64,000 nt of DNA from Polynucleobacter sp. MWH-UH24A (GCF_018687475.1 NZ_CP061292.1:620001-684000), one strand, 5' to 3'. Positions 1-9,392 are shown, numbered from the stretch's first letter. Made by a program: numbers and translations. Notes: generated by a model from the sequence alone, not told the origin.

Positions 1-2
1 CC

Positions 3-287
3 TATCGCATTGAACGAATGCTCTTGCAGCTTCATGAGGCTGGAGTGCTTACGAGTCAGCAAGCTATTATTTTTGGGCACTTTAATCAATACCGTTTATA
101 CGAAGTCGATCGTGGTTACCAATTGGATAGTGCGCTCAAGTATGTCCGAGAGCGCTTGACGAAGAAAATCCCGATACTTACTGGGTTACCATTCGGTCAT
201 GTGGCTGATAAATTAACGCTACCCGTCGGTGCCCAAGTCAATCTTCAAGCGAGTTTAAAAGGATTTGTATTGGAAGGAAAATGGTAA
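3..287 (+). CDS. ldcA: LD-carboxypeptidase (muramoyltetrapeptide carboxypeptidase, S66 family), C-terminal part
   Basis: Only the last 94 codons are in the window; the reading frame is open from base 3 and the start lies upstream. S66 serine peptidases remove the terminal D-alanine from murein tetrapeptides during cytoplasmic cell-wall recycling. The tail contains the segment GLPFGHVADKLTLPVGA, matching the family's conserved C-terminal block that carries the catalytic histidine (Ser-Glu-His triad); the Ser and Glu fall outside the window. Its last 7 bases overlap the start of the SOUL gene, so the two are probably co-transcribed. The family call is firm for a fragment; substrate specificity is not provable here. 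Confidence 0.8.
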   Translation, partial: YRIERMLLQLHEAGVLTSQQAIIFGHFNQYRLYEVDRGYQLDSALKYVRERLTKKIPILTGLPFGHVADKLTLPVGAQVNLQASLKGFVLEGKW

Positions 288-931
288 AACGTGCACGACA
301 AGCAATTATCTCCAGCCTAATTTTTTTGGTATCTACCCCACTCATGGCGCTTGAAGAACCAAAATACACCGTGATTGAAAGCGCTGCTCCATTTGAGTTA
401 CGCCAATATGCCCCCATGATTATTGCCGAGGTCACTGTGGACGGCGACATGAGTGAAGCGGGTAGTAAGGGGTTTCGTTTAATTGCCGGATATATTTTCG
501 GTAAGAATCAAGTAAAAGCAAACGCATCCACTGATGCAAAGTCGAATCAAAAGATCGCGATGACCGTTCCGGTAACGATGGAACCTGCCAGTGAGAAGAT
601 TGCGATGACCGCACCGGTGACGATGGAAAATCAAGCGGGCCCTAATCAATGGCGCATGTTCTTTGTGATGCCGAGTCAGTACACCTTAGCTACCTTACCG
701 ACACCACTCAGCCCTGAGGTTAAGCTCAAAGAGATCCCGGCGCACCATAAAGCGGTGATTAGTTTTACTGGGTTTAACTCGCAAGAGAAGACGCAAGAGA
801 AAACAGCGGAACTGAAGGCGTGGATGAAGTCTAAAAATCTGACTCCATTAGGTGAGCCGCAACTGGCGCGGTATAACCCGCCCTGGAGCATTCCTTTTCT
901 GCGGCGTAATGAAGTTATGTTGGACTACTAG
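281..931 (+). CDS. SOUL family heme-binding protein, exported
   Basis: 216 aa. Residues 1-23 form a signal peptide (basic start, hydrophobic core, cleavage near LMA/LEEP), so the protein is probably periplasmic. The rest matches the SOUL/HBP domain: YTVIESAAPFELRQY at the start, the IAMT-PV segment, and FVMPSQYTLATLPTP. SOUL proteins bind heme or tetrapyrroles; their bacterial role is unsettled. A feature seen here is an internal duplication: KIAMTVPVTME and KIAMTAPVTME sit about 16 residues apart (roughly 551-630). It starts 7 bases inside the upstream peptidase gene, suggesting translational coupling. Confidence 0.82.
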   Translation: MVKRARQAIISSLIFLVSTPLMALEEPKYTVIESAAPFELRQYAPMIIAEVTVDGDMSEAGSKGFRLIAGYIFGKNQVKANASTDAKSNQKIAMTVPVTMEPASEKIAMTAPVTMENQAGPNQWRMFFVMPSQYTLATLPTPLSPEVKLKEIPAHHKAVISFTGFNSQEKTQEKTAELKAWMKSKNLTPLGEPQLARYNPPWSIPFLRRNEVMLDY

Positions 932-1778
932 TTTCTAAGTCAAACGTTGCTCCCGTATCTTCACCTAAGACCCTTTGTAAGATCGGCAAAGTTCTTTTTA
1001 AAAAGGGCGCCAAGGTCCAAACTGGATTAATCACCCATACCCCGCTGGATTGAAGTCGTTTCTCACCAACTGAGTGTGCGATACGCAGTTCGATTCTTAG
1101 CCACGGTCGTTGAAATTGCTCAGATAAAGCGCGCAAGCGCTTGATCAGTTGCTTGGATTCTGGGCGTTGTAAGACGGGATACCAAATCAGATAGGCGCCA
1201 GTTGCAAATCGCTCTAAAGCTTCACTTAAGCTAGCTTCGAGTGATCGGTAATCCGACTTGAGCTCATACGATGGATCCATCAGGATCAAACCCCGACGGC
1301 TTGGTGGGGGCAATAAGGACTTTAGGGACAAAAAACCATCGTGTTGGCGTACATCAATTTGCGATCGATTACCTAAGATCGCAATATTGGTTTGTAAAAC
1401 ACCAATATCGCTTGGGTGGAGCTCAAATAATCGTAGGCGATCCTGAGGGCGCAGGAGGTGCGCCATGATAAATGGAGAGCCGGGATATACATTCAATGCA
1501 TCTTTGGAATTGAAATGATCAATTGCCTCCCGATACCCTCTAAAGTCAGGTTGATCAAACTCCGGACTTTTCCATAGGCGGTCGATCCCTCCTTGGCACT
1601 CTTGGCTAATAGCCGCATAACCATCGCGTAGCGAATAGATACCAGCACCTGCATGAGTATCAACCAACATCACTGCCGCATCTTTCTCTTGCAGGTATTG
1701 CACGCTATGAATCAGTACTAAGTGTTTTAAAACATCGGCGTGGTTACCCGCATGAAATGCGTGGCGATAACTAAACAT
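915..1778 (-). CDS. rlmJ: 23S rRNA (adenine(2030)-N6)-methyltransferase RlmJ
   Basis: 287 aa, the usual length for the family. It opens with the RlmJ signature FSYRHAFHAGNHADVLKH (residues 2-19). The SAM-binding region is VDTHAGAGIYSL (residues 39-50) and the catalytic N6-methylase motif appears as DPSY (168-171), where the E. coli enzyme has DPPY. RlmJ methylates A2030 of 23S rRNA in the cytoplasm and is not essential. It overlaps the upstream PAP2 gene by 8 bases, and its 3' end overlaps the convergent SOUL gene by 17 bases. The family call is very secure. Confidence 0.93.
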   Translation of the reverse strand: MFSYRHAFHAGNHADVLKHLVLIHSVQYLQEKDAAVMLVDTHAGAGIYSLRDGYAAISQECQGGIDRLWKSPEFDQPDFRGYREAIDHFNSKDALNVYPGSPFIMAHLLRPQDRLRLFELHPSDIGVLQTNIAILGNRSQIDVRQHDGFLSLKSLLPPPSRRGLILMDPSYELKSDYRSLEASLSEALERFATGAYLIWYPVLQRPESKQLIKRLRALSEQFQRPWLRIELRIAHSVGEKRLQSSGVWVINPVWTLAPFLKRTLPILQRVLGEDTGATFDLETSSPT

Positions 1779-2550
1779 TGGATTGCGGCTTATTTTGGCG
1801 CATCACAAACGCCAGCAGTGTGATTAGAACGAGTGCACTACCGAGGTATTGCAAAAGTTGGTTATGCGGAAAATCCAAGACCGTGGTTTGTAAGATATAG
1901 AGCTCTACGATTCCAGCAACCGCAATGATCCGCGGAATGAGACTTGTTGGGGTTAGGTATTGATTCTTTATATGGGCCATTAAACGACTGGCAATCAGGC
2001 CACACCAAATGCCTAGGGCAGACCCGACCAAAATATCACCAGGCCAATGGGCGCCTACAGCGCTGCGTGAGATACCAGTCAGAGCGGCTATGACAAACAA
2101 GACTAGAAGTAAATTACGACGCGCTGGTGTAGTGGCAAAATACAGTGCACTCGCTACGGAGAACACCGTGAGGGTATGACCAGAAGGTAGCGCATGTTGA
2201 AGCAGAGGGTTACCCAAAATCGTAAAACTACTCTCGGCTAGTACACCAGCGGGCCTGGGTAAATTAATCAATGGTTTTAGGATAAGGCTGATAATGGCAG
2301 CAAAGCTACCTGCAAGGAGAGCCGCGCAGAGTTGTCGCGGGGCAATTAAGAGTAGTGGAAAGCATAGGGCAAATACTCCCCAGCCATTACCTAAGAACGT
2401 AAACCATGCCCACACCCAGTTCGGTAGGATTTGCGCAGCCTGATTCATCCACAGAAAGAGCTGAACTTCTTGTCCACTCACTACCAATACAAGCCACAGG
2501 AGAAGGGGCAGAAGCGGAACTGCCCAGGCGCGACCCAGTGACATGGGCAT
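1771..2550 (-). CDS. PAP2 family phosphatase, integral membrane
   Basis: 259 aa with about six hydrophobic segments. All three PAP2 signature motifs are visible: KPLINLPRP (K-x6-RP), PSGHT, and SRSAVGAHWPGD (SR-x5-H-x3-D), which hold the catalytic histidines. Such enzymes dephosphorylate lipid phosphates such as undecaprenyl diphosphate or phosphatidate at the membrane; which one applies cannot be told. Two bases separate it from the glycosyltransferase gene upstream and it overlaps rlmJ, so it belongs to a minus-strand block with envelope glycosyltransferases. An undecaprenyl-PP phosphatase role would fit that context, but this is inference. Confidence 0.85.
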   Translation of the reverse strand: MPMSLGRAWAVPLLPLLLWLVLVVSGQEVQLFLWMNQAAQILPNWVWAWFTFLGNGWGVFALCFPLLLIAPRQLCAALLAGSFAAIISLILKPLINLPRPAGVLAESSFTILGNPLLQHALPSGHTLTVFSVASALYFATTPARRNLLLVLFVIAALTGISRSAVGAHWPGDILVGSALGIWCGLIASRLMAHIKNQYLTPTSLIPRIIAVAGIVELYILQTTVLDFPHNQLLQYLGSALVLITLLAFVMRQNKPQSNV

Positions 2551-2552
2551 CC

Positions 2553-3809
2553 TTATGACGCGCGCACGTGATCGGCCGCAGCAATCTGCACAGCCAATTG
2601 CTTCATTACCTCAGTCACCGAGATGGATTTCATACAAACATTATCTTGGCACGGTGTCTTGCGATGGTTAGCAGCACTGACGCACGGTGAACAGGCGAGA
2701 TTAGCAGTAATCGGAATCGATTTACCAAGTGAGCCATAGAGGGCTGGGGTCTCTGGCCCAAAGAGTACAACGGTATGTAAAGCGGTAACGGATGAGAAGT
2801 GTCCAGGACCCGAGTCATTGGTAACCATGGCATGTGCAAGTGTATACAGAGCGGGAAGCTCAGAGAAGCGAACATGGCCCGCAAAATTGAGCGCTCGCTT
2901 TACATTGGCCGCCAGACGCACACCCTCCACATAGGTATGTTCCGCGGGCGAACCTGTGATCAAGATTAAATCGTCGGGATAGTGCTGATGAACCGTCACA
3001 ATTAACTCTGAGAACCGTTCAGGCGCCCAACGTCGCTGGGGTAATAAATCACTTGCGTTTGGATTAATCAAAATGATGCGCTGCTGACCCACTTTGAATG
3101 GAATGAGGGCTTGTTGAGCCAAATTCTCAATCCGGATCTGCAAGTTTTGTTTAACGCTAGGATCAATGACCGCTTGGGCAAGACGGATCTCATCATCAGA
3201 AATTGTAATTTTGCTAAATGGCAATTCTTGTTGCTCAGCAAAAGCAGCATATACCAAGGAAATGAAATTCTTCGCAATGTGAATATGGGGGTTGTAATGC
3301 ACTTTACGTGTCAGCATGGTGCCACGCCATAAACCTTCACCATGAAAAATATCGTACCCCACTCGCTGTCTTGCTCCACATAAGCCAGTTAACAAAGCCG
3401 TAAAGCGCGAGAAGAGTTCTAGGTCAATGACAGTATCGATACGATAAAAGCGGGCTTTAATCAAAAATCCCAAGGTATCAAGTGCTAACTTCCAAAGACT
3501 TGATGAGTCAATCGTAAAAATATGCTTGGGGTTTACAGTATTGAGTAAACCCAAGCTCGCTGCATTACTTTTAAAGATTAAAAAATAAATCTCAGCACCA
3601 TTTGCTTGTGCTTTACGCATCGCAGGATCAACTAAGATCGCACTGCCCATTTCAGAAAGCTCAATAAATAGTAGTCGCTTGGGAGGACCTGGTTTTCTGA
3701 ATGGTTTTGCAATCAAATCAAATAAGGCTACGATCGGACTGGCAAGTGCGCAAAGTGGCACACCGGCCCAGTGATCAATGGTTCGCATTGCGTTAACGCT
3801 GATTGCCAT
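2553..3809 (-). CDS. Glycosyltransferase family 9 (heptosyltransferase-like)
   Basis: 418 aa. The N-terminal half contains LLFIELSEMGSAILVDPAMRK, typical of the GT9 fold. The C-terminal half has the nucleotide-sugar part, with LINPNASDLLPQRRW, ILITGSPAEHTY and the conserved VTNDSGPGHFSSVTALHTVVLFGPETPALYG. GT9 enzymes add heptose or related sugars to the LPS core from ADP-sugars on the cytoplasmic face. Cysteines near the C-terminus (CSPCVSAANHRKTPCQDNVC) also recur in GT9 members. The start is supported by AGGA about seven bases upstream. The acceptor and sugar are unknown. Neighbours (PAP2, flippase-like, GT39) support envelope glycan work. Confidence 0.82.
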   Translation of the reverse strand: MAISVNAMRTIDHWAGVPLCALASPIVALFDLIAKPFRKPGPPKRLLFIELSEMGSAILVDPAMRKAQANGAEIYFLIFKSNAASLGLLNTVNPKHIFTIDSSSLWKLALDTLGFLIKARFYRIDTVIDLELFSRFTALLTGLCGARQRVGYDIFHGEGLWRGTMLTRKVHYNPHIHIAKNFISLVYAAFAEQQELPFSKITISDDEIRLAQAVIDPSVKQNLQIRIENLAQQALIPFKVGQQRIILINPNASDLLPQRRWAPERFSELIVTVHQHYPDDLILITGSPAEHTYVEGVRLAANVKRALNFAGHVRFSELPALYTLAHAMVTNDSGPGHFSSVTALHTVVLFGPETPALYGSLGKSIPITANLACSPCVSAANHRKTPCQDNVCMKSISVTEVMKQLAVQIAAADHVRAS

Positions 3810-3855
3810 TCTATTTTCCTAACAGTCGAAGACTGTATTTTATGCTGAGCAGGAC

Positions 3856-4869
3856 CTACTTCCGTTTGAGCAGTTGATAAGCGCCCGGGAGGACGCATAT
3901 CAAGGTGATGGCGCCATAACTAATTGAACCCAAAACGGTCAAGGATGGGCTAACTCCCCATAAGGCAAGCACCGAGGCTAATGTCGCTTCACGCAAACCC
4001 CAACCCGAGATACTAATTGGCAACATCAGCAATAAACTCAATGCTGGCAATCCAATCATGAGGGCTTCGGTGGGTACATCGGCGCCATAGGCCTTTAAGC
4101 AAAAGCCAAGCGCCAAAATATTAAAACAATGAATACCGACCGCAAAAATAGCCTGACCGATATTGGTTGGCCAAGCAAAGGCAAACCGAATCCCTGGCAA
4201 GGAATGATCAAGCGCAAAGCGCGCCAAGAGCCTCTGAATCATTGCCATCAGCGGCTGGTAACTTAATGCAAAAGCCAATAGAGCGCCGCCGCCAAGCATC
4301 AGTGTTAAAACCCAATACCCCAACTCAGTTCCCCAAGAAGCGAGAGTGGCGCCACCCAATACCAAACCAATGCCACCTAAGATATTGTTTCCCATGAGAC
4401 CGACAACGCGATCTAAGAGGGTCATCGCAAATCCCAGTCGTAATTTGGGACTCTGTTTTGCTAATTCTTCAGCGTGAGACAGCTCTTTTGTCAGTTCATG
4501 TTGTTGACCGATTTGTCCACTACGGGTTAAATGCGTACCGGCAATGGCTCGATAACTGTCGCCCCCTAAAGTACTGGGTAAACCTTGATTAATTAAGCCT
4601 CCCGAGAAATACAGCCCGATATATCCCGGCAGGCTGCCTTGAAAGCCTGCGCGTCGCATAAACAAACCCCAACGCAGGCCGCCGCATACGAAAGCAGCAG
4701 TGATGCAAAGCGCTCCAGCGATCAGCCATTGGGCTTCTAGCTGCAGCTCGGATTCAAATAGGGTTTTCCAATCAATACCACTCGTTGCTTTCCATAAAAG
4801 AGCAATCGACAGAATGATCCGAATGGTGGGCCAACTCTTTTTAAGGACTGTTTTCCATGAGGCACTCAT
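3856..4869 (-). CDS. Flippase-like/lysylphosphatidylglycerol synthase transmembrane-domain protein
   Basis: 337 aa, multi-spanning. It matches the UPF0104/AglD2-like family: an early RWGLFMRRAGF segment, GGLINQGLPSTLGGDSYRA in the middle and SISGWGLREATLA near the C-terminus. The family includes the membrane part of MprF and relatives thought to move lipid-linked sugars; no catalytic synthase domain is attached here. A longer open frame reaches 4926, but I chose 4869 because its ATG overlaps the TGA of the GT39 gene in an ATGA junction. Likely partner of the adjacent glycosyltransferases. Confidence 0.78.
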   Translation of the reverse strand: MSASWKTVLKKSWPTIRIILSIALLWKATSGIDWKTLFESELQLEAQWLIAGALCITAAFVCGGLRWGLFMRRAGFQGSLPGYIGLYFSGGLINQGLPSTLGGDSYRAIAGTHLTRSGQIGQQHELTKELSHAEELAKQSPKLRLGFAMTLLDRVVGLMGNNILGGIGLVLGGATLASWGTELGYWVLTLMLGGGALLAFALSYQPLMAMIQRLLARFALDHSLPGIRFAFAWPTNIGQAIFAVGIHCFNILALGFCLKAYGADVPTEALMIGLPALSLLLMLPISISGWGLREATLASVLALWGVSPSLTVLGSISYGAITLICVLPGAYQLLKRK

Positions 4870-6383
4870 GGGCGTAAGGATAACGCCTCGCGTTGCGGAT
4901 TCGCCTTTCCGCCCCAACCCTGACAATAACTGAGCTCAAACTGGCTAAGTGCCTCACCCATATGACCAATACTAAGTCGATCTAGGGGGCGGCAGGTCCG
5001 AAATTGACCTTCGCCCACTGGAGGTTTAAAAGACATTTGTGACCAATTGAGCAAAATCACATTTGATCCCTCAGGCAAGGATCCAAACCACAAATCAAAT
5101 TGATCAAATTGATCATCCAATACAAAAACCGAAGTCGGTCTGGCGTACCAAGCCACTCGGCTTGCTAAGCTCCAATTTTGGACTGCGATGCCGCTCGCTT
5201 TTAGTTCTTTAACCAAGAGATTGGCAAGGGTTGATGCGGAGCGCCAGCCATATAAATCAGCGAGGGGATTCGATTTCATCTGATTCGCAATCGGATAGCC
5301 AGCAGTCATTACGAGTGTTAGTCCTACTGCAACCAGAGTCCCTTGGATTGCTAAAAATAAACTGATCAGCCAACGCTTGCCTTGCTCCCACCAAAGCGCA
5401 AGACCAATACCTGCTAGAGGGGCCAAGCAAAACCAAGCCGGCATTGTCCAATGCGGTAAACCACCACCTCCGGATAAAACAGCAAATACTGCAAAGGGAA
5501 GTGCGAAGAAGACGAATAACATTGCCAATTTCACCGAAGACTGGGTCGATGACCAGCGCAGTACGCTCCATGAGCCGAGGAGGGGTAGAAATCCAAATAC
5601 ACCAATTTGAATTCCGATAAAGGCGGCAACTCGGCGCCATTGCCAGGTACCGCCGGCACCATGGTCAATTTGATAACGAAATGAGATCCAGTCATGGGTA
5701 GCATTCCATAAAATGACTGGGCTGATCACAACTAGTGCAATCAGAATAGCAATGTAAAAGCCTGGATTCTTAAGGGTGCTCCACCGTGGGACACTCAAGC
5801 AAGCGATGCTAAATGCCAGTGCGTATAAAACAGCAGTGTATTTACTCAGTCCAGCCAATCCAAACAACACTCCCAACAGAATCCATTGGGAAAATCGATA
5901 GTGACCATCTTGCATAATCCATCGCAAAGCCATCCATAAAATACCGAGGGCAAGAGGTGTTAATAGCGAGTCAGGGACCAATCCGACAGCAAGCACATGC
6001 GGTAAGGGTGCGAAAACAATGATGGCCACAGCAAATAATCCCGCGCGTGAGGATGACTGAGGCTGCGTTTGCGAATGGTAAAAATTCCATACTTGCTCGG
6101 CAATTTGATAGACCATCGTGCACGATACGATCCACAGCACAATCGGGATTAGTCGCAAAATACCATCGGGTGCGTTGATGGCTACGAGTGGCCACTGAAT
6201 CCATCCCACTAGCGGTGGGTGATCAAAATAACTCCAGGCGAGACGATCTGCGTACAAGGCGTAATGCGCCTCATCAACCGACAGCTCGGTAGTAAAACCT
6301 AATACTAGATGGATAATTGTGCCGAGCGCAATCAGAATAAATGCCCAAGCATGCGGTGTTTGCTTGGCAATTAGTGATGACAT
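4866..6383 (-). CDS. Glycosyltransferase family 39 (ArnT/PMT-like), membrane
   Basis: 505 aa with many membrane spans. The first periplasmic loop has ELSVDEAHYALYADRLAWSYFDHPPLVGW, the acidic D-E motif and following pattern used by ArnT-type and PMT-type enzymes to transfer sugars from polyprenyl-phosphate donors. Residues around 240-265 (VISPVILWNATHDWISFRYQ) also recur in the family. The C-terminal periplasmic domain is shorter than in ArnT, so an aminoarabinose function is not assumed. It is translationally coupled (ATGA) to the flippase-like gene downstream. Role inferred: modification of lipid A, another lipid or a protein with a sugar. Confidence 0.8.
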   Translation of the reverse strand: MSSLIAKQTPHAWAFILIALGTIIHLVLGFTTELSVDEAHYALYADRLAWSYFDHPPLVGWIQWPLVAINAPDGILRLIPIVLWIVSCTMVYQIAEQVWNFYHSQTQPQSSSRAGLFAVAIIVFAPLPHVLAVGLVPDSLLTPLALGILWMALRWIMQDGHYRFSQWILLGVLFGLAGLSKYTAVLYALAFSIACLSVPRWSTLKNPGFYIAILIALVVISPVILWNATHDWISFRYQIDHGAGGTWQWRRVAAFIGIQIGVFGFLPLLGSWSVLRWSSTQSSVKLAMLFVFFALPFAVFAVLSGGGGLPHWTMPAWFCLAPLAGIGLALWWEQGKRWLISLFLAIQGTLVAVGLTLVMTAGYPIANQMKSNPLADLYGWRSASTLANLLVKELKASGIAVQNWSLASRVAWYARPTSVFVLDDQFDQFDLWFGSLPEGSNVILLNWSQMSFKPPVGEGQFRTCRPLDRLSIGHMGEALSQFELSYCQGWGGKANPQREALSLRP

Positions 6384-6389
6384 AGAACG

Positions 6390-7283
6390 TCAGACTTTAT
6401 TGGCGAGATACAGTTGGTACAGTGCGTGATAGCCATCGCGCGCCATCCCATCATCGAGCATGAGTTGGTAGAGTTGCTTCGCTTGCTCTAAGCCAGGTAA
6501 ATGAAGCCCCATTTGCTCGGCAGACTCAATTGCTAGGCCAATGTCTTTAACAAAGTGCTCAGCCATGAACCCTGGGGCGAAGTCGCCCTTGATCATGCGC
6601 GGTCCTTGCACATTGAGCTGAGTTCCACCTGCAGCACCGCTCCCAATAACTTTGAGAACGGCTAAGGCATCAAGTCCTGCTGCTTGGGCGTAGCGAATAC
6701 CTTCACAAACCCCCATGATGGTAGAGGCAATCACAATTTGATTGCAGAGTTTGGCATGTTGACCAGATCCTGCGGGCCCCAGGAGGGCAATGTTATTACC
6801 CATGCATTGGAAGATGGGTAAAACACATTCATATGCGCTTGGCTCGCCACCGACCATGATCGACAAACGTGCATCTCGGGCACCGATATCGCCACCAGAT
6901 ACCGGCGCATCAAGAACAAAGACTTGGTGTTCACGAGCAAGTTGAGCTATACGCACAGCTAATGCCGGACTTGAGGTGGTCATATCAATGGCAATGCAGT
7001 TTGGCTTTGCGCCAGCTAAAATACCATCGACCCCCAAATAAACCTCCTCAACATCCTTTGGGTAGCCAATGATCGTGATGATCACATCACAGTGAGCAGC
7101 CAACTCTTTTGGCGAAGAATGCCAAATCGCACCTTGCTCAACTAATGCTTTTGCTTTCTCGGGAGAGCGGTTAAAAAGATGCAATGGATAGCCGGCTTTC
7201 AACAGATGTAAAGCCATGCTCTTACCCATGATGCCAGTACCAATAAAACCAACTGCCGGTAGTGATGTTGTTGGAGAGTTCAT
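6390..7283 (-). CDS. NAD(P)-dependent beta-hydroxyacid dehydrogenase (3-hydroxyisobutyrate dehydrogenase / tartronate semialdehyde reductase type)
   Basis: 297 aa, normal for the family. The N-terminal Rossmann motif is GFIGTGIMGKSMALHLL; the substrate motif DAPVSGGDIGARDARLSIMVGG follows at about residues 122-143, and the catalytic lysine lies in GSGQHAKLCNQ. These enzymes interconvert 3-hydroxyacids and semialdehydes in the cytosol. The absence of glyoxylate carboligase or valine-pathway genes nearby leaves the substrate open. It lies 6 bases from the GT39 gene downstream and 9 bases after the MFS gene, so a single minus-strand transcript is possible although functions differ. Confidence 0.85.
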   Translation of the reverse strand: MNSPTTSLPAVGFIGTGIMGKSMALHLLKAGYPLHLFNRSPEKAKALVEQGAIWHSSPKELAAHCDVIITIIGYPKDVEEVYLGVDGILAGAKPNCIAIDMTTSSPALAVRIAQLAREHQVFVLDAPVSGGDIGARDARLSIMVGGEPSAYECVLPIFQCMGNNIALLGPAGSGQHAKLCNQIVIASTIMGVCEGIRYAQAAGLDALAVLKVIGSGAAGGTQLNVQGPRMIKGDFAPGFMAEHFVKDIGLAIESAEQMGLHLPGLEQAKQLYQLMLDDGMARDGYHALYQLYLANKV

Positions 7284-7292
7284 GATCGTATT

Positions 7293-8468
7293 TTAAAGGG
7301 GCTGTACTCGTGTCGGTTTGCGCTGAATTCCAAGCCAAATCAGGGCAAGGGCAATGATCGTGAGCGGAACAATCGATCCTAAGTTCAGAAGAGTCCAGCC
7401 TTGCGTCGTAATTAGAACCCCAGAGCTTAGCGCTGACAAAGCAGTTGCAAGGAATACAAAGAAATTAATTGCGCCTTGGGCCTTATCGCGTTCCGATGGG
7501 CGATAAGCCTCAAGGGCTAATGTCGTACTGCTAGTAAATAGAAAGTTCCAACCCACTCCGAGTAAAAATAGCGCAGTCAAAAAATGAAAAAAGGTAATTC
7601 CAGAGAGTGCAATCATGACGCAGGCAATATTGAGCGCTACCCCCATACGTAACACCCATATCACACCGATCCGCTTAATGAGGGTGCCGGTAAAAAATCC
7701 CGGAGCAAACATGCCAATCACGTGCCACTCGAGAACCCATACCGTTTTATCAAAGCTAAATTGACAGGCTTCCATGGCTAATGGTGTGGCTGCCATGAGT
7801 AAGTTCATCACACCGTAGGCAAGTGCTGCAGTTAGAGTGCAAACAATAAATAAGGGCTGGCGCATGATTTCAGAAAGAGGCCGACCAGGCTCTTGTTCTG
7901 GATCAACGCGCTTTTCAGGAAAATGAATTTGACTAACGACCCCAATCGCAATTAGGGCAACACCGGCTAAAGTGATGTAAGCCCCCGCAAATGGTTGCAT
8001 GAACCAATCCCGCGTCCAGCTTGCCATATTGGGTCCTAGAACAGCTCCCAAGATTCCACCAGCAAGCACCCATGAGATGGCTTTCTCTTTGGCTGTTTTA
8101 TCGGCAAGCTCAGCGGCCGCAAACCGATAGAGTTGGGCATTGGCGTTATAAAACCCAGCAATCACTGTGCCAAGGTTCAGAAGCCAAAATTGTTTCTCAA
8201 GCGTTGCAAAGGCACACACGAGTGATGAAAAGAAGGCGACTAATAAAGCAATCTGAAATGAGCGTTTACGACCCAAGCGTCGTTGAACTTTGGCCACGAG
8301 GGTGGTGGCCAATGCACTTCCCACAACATAGGCCATAACCGGTAGGGTCGCCAGCCAAGGTTCTGGCGCCAGCGCAAAACCCACTAAGCCATTGATGGCA
8401 ATAAAGGTAACGTTATTGGTGAGATAAAGCCCTTGAGCTAGGGTTAAAAACCAGAGATTTTTATTCAT
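7293..8468 (-). CDS. Major facilitator superfamily transporter
   Basis: 391 aa with about 12 hydrophobic helices. The loop between helices 2 and 3 contains VAKVQRRLGRKRSF, the basic G-R-K pattern of MFS carriers. A cytoplasmic stretch near residue 190 (HFPEKRVDPEQEPGRPLSE) separates the two six-helix halves. Substrate is unknown; nothing next door names it. It is divergent from the DUF3047 lipoprotein gene, with about 40 bases between starts that must hold both promoters. Confidence 0.78.
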   Translation of the reverse strand: MNKNLWFLTLAQGLYLTNNVTFIAINGLVGFALAPEPWLATLPVMAYVVGSALATTLVAKVQRRLGRKRSFQIALLVAFFSSLVCAFATLEKQFWLLNLGTVIAGFYNANAQLYRFAAAELADKTAKEKAISWVLAGGILGAVLGPNMASWTRDWFMQPFAGAYITLAGVALIAIGVVSQIHFPEKRVDPEQEPGRPLSEIMRQPLFIVCTLTAALAYGVMNLLMAATPLAMEACQFSFDKTVWVLEWHVIGMFAPGFFTGTLIKRIGVIWVLRMGVALNIACVMIALSGITFFHFLTALFLLGVGWNFLFTSSTTLALEAYRPSERDKAQGAINFFVFLATALSALSSGVLITTQGWTLLNLGSIVPLTIIALALIWLGIQRKPTRVQPL

Positions 8469-8508
8469 TCTGCATGGTCATAAAAGCTCTACGATAATGC
8501 ATTGCATC

Positions 8509-9303
8509 ATGGCTAAATCATTTCTTAATCGCATTCTTTATTTTCTTCTGAGCATCTTGATGCTGGGATGCGCAGCAACGGGCTCCGATTCTAATCAGTC
8601 TGGCGCAGAAAAATTAGATCCCTTAGTTCCTCGTGAGGAGATTGCGAAATTTTCAGAGCAGTCAGTAAATGAACCTTTGCGAGGTTGGAGTTTTTATCGA
8701 GTGGCACCCTATAAAAAGAATACGGTCTATCGTCTCGAAAATTATCAGGGCCGAACGGTGCTCAGTGCCAATGCAAAAAAATCGTCATCGGGATTGGCTG
8801 TAAAACTCAAACCACGCCCATCGCAACATTTATGGCTTGAGTGGCAATGGAAAGCGACCGGGACTCTTGATAAGGCAAATAATCTAGATCGATATGCTGA
8901 TGATGCACCTTTGCGGATATTAGTGGCGTTTGATGGCGATCAATCTAAATTGAGCATGAAAGATAAAATGGTAGGCGAGCTTGCACAAATCATGAGTGGT
9001 CAAGAGATGCCCTACGCAACGCTGATGTATATCTGGTCACCCAACGGACAGCTCAATCAAATCAAGCCCAATTCGTATACCAATCGGATCAAAATGATTG
9101 CGGTGGATGTGGGAAAAGAAAACTTAGGGCAGTGGCGCAAGCACAGCAGAGACTTGACTGCGGATTACCAAGCCGCCTATGGCTATGCTCCAGGCAATGT
9201 GATTGGTATTGCGCTTTTGACGGATACGGATAATACGAAGTCCGATACGAAGGCCTATTACGGTGATATTGAGCTGAAATACAAGAAATACAAACCTAAT
9301 TAA
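8509..9303 (+). CDS. DUF3047 family lipoprotein
   Basis: 264 aa from the chosen start. Residues 1-21 form a lipoprotein signal with lipobox LMLGC, so Cys21 would be lipidated. The body matches DUF3047: LRGWSFYRVAP, LWLEWQWKA, DDAPLRILVAFDGD, YIWSPNGQ and IGIALLTDTDNT. Function of the family is unknown. An ATG at 8497 is also in frame; neither has a clear ribosome-binding site, and the later start gives a more compact signal peptide. It is followed by a hairpin terminator. Confidence 0.75.
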   Translation: MAKSFLNRILYFLLSILMLGCAATGSDSNQSGAEKLDPLVPREEIAKFSEQSVNEPLRGWSFYRVAPYKKNTVYRLENYQGRTVLSANAKKSSSGLAVKLKPRPSQHLWLEWQWKATGTLDKANNLDRYADDAPLRILVAFDGDQSKLSMKDKMVGELAQIMSGQEMPYATLMYIWSPNGQLNQIKPNSYTNRIKMIAVDVGKENLGQWRKHSRDLTADYQAAYGYAPGNVIGIALLTDTDNTKSDTKAYYGDIELKYKKYKPN

Positions 9304-9327
9304 TTTCCAGCTTGGGAAATTTCTTTT
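9302..9327 (+). terminator. Probable Rho-independent terminator after the DUF3047 gene
   Basis: Stem AATTTCC/GGAAATT with a six-base loop, followed by TCTTTT. It begins within the TAA of the DUF3047 gene. The stem is AT-rich and therefore of moderate strength. Confidence 0.6.
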
Positions 9328-9392
9328 AGTTCCCGTTATGATCAGCTTTAAAGAACATATTTCTTGCATTAAAACGCTTTAAGGAGACAAAA

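Noticed and set aside
3822..3836. ACAGTC-GAA-GACTGT hairpin between the flippase-like gene and GT9
   Set aside because: On the minus strand there is no T-run after it, and it lies just before the GT9 ribosome-binding site. It may be a leader structure but is not a clear terminator.
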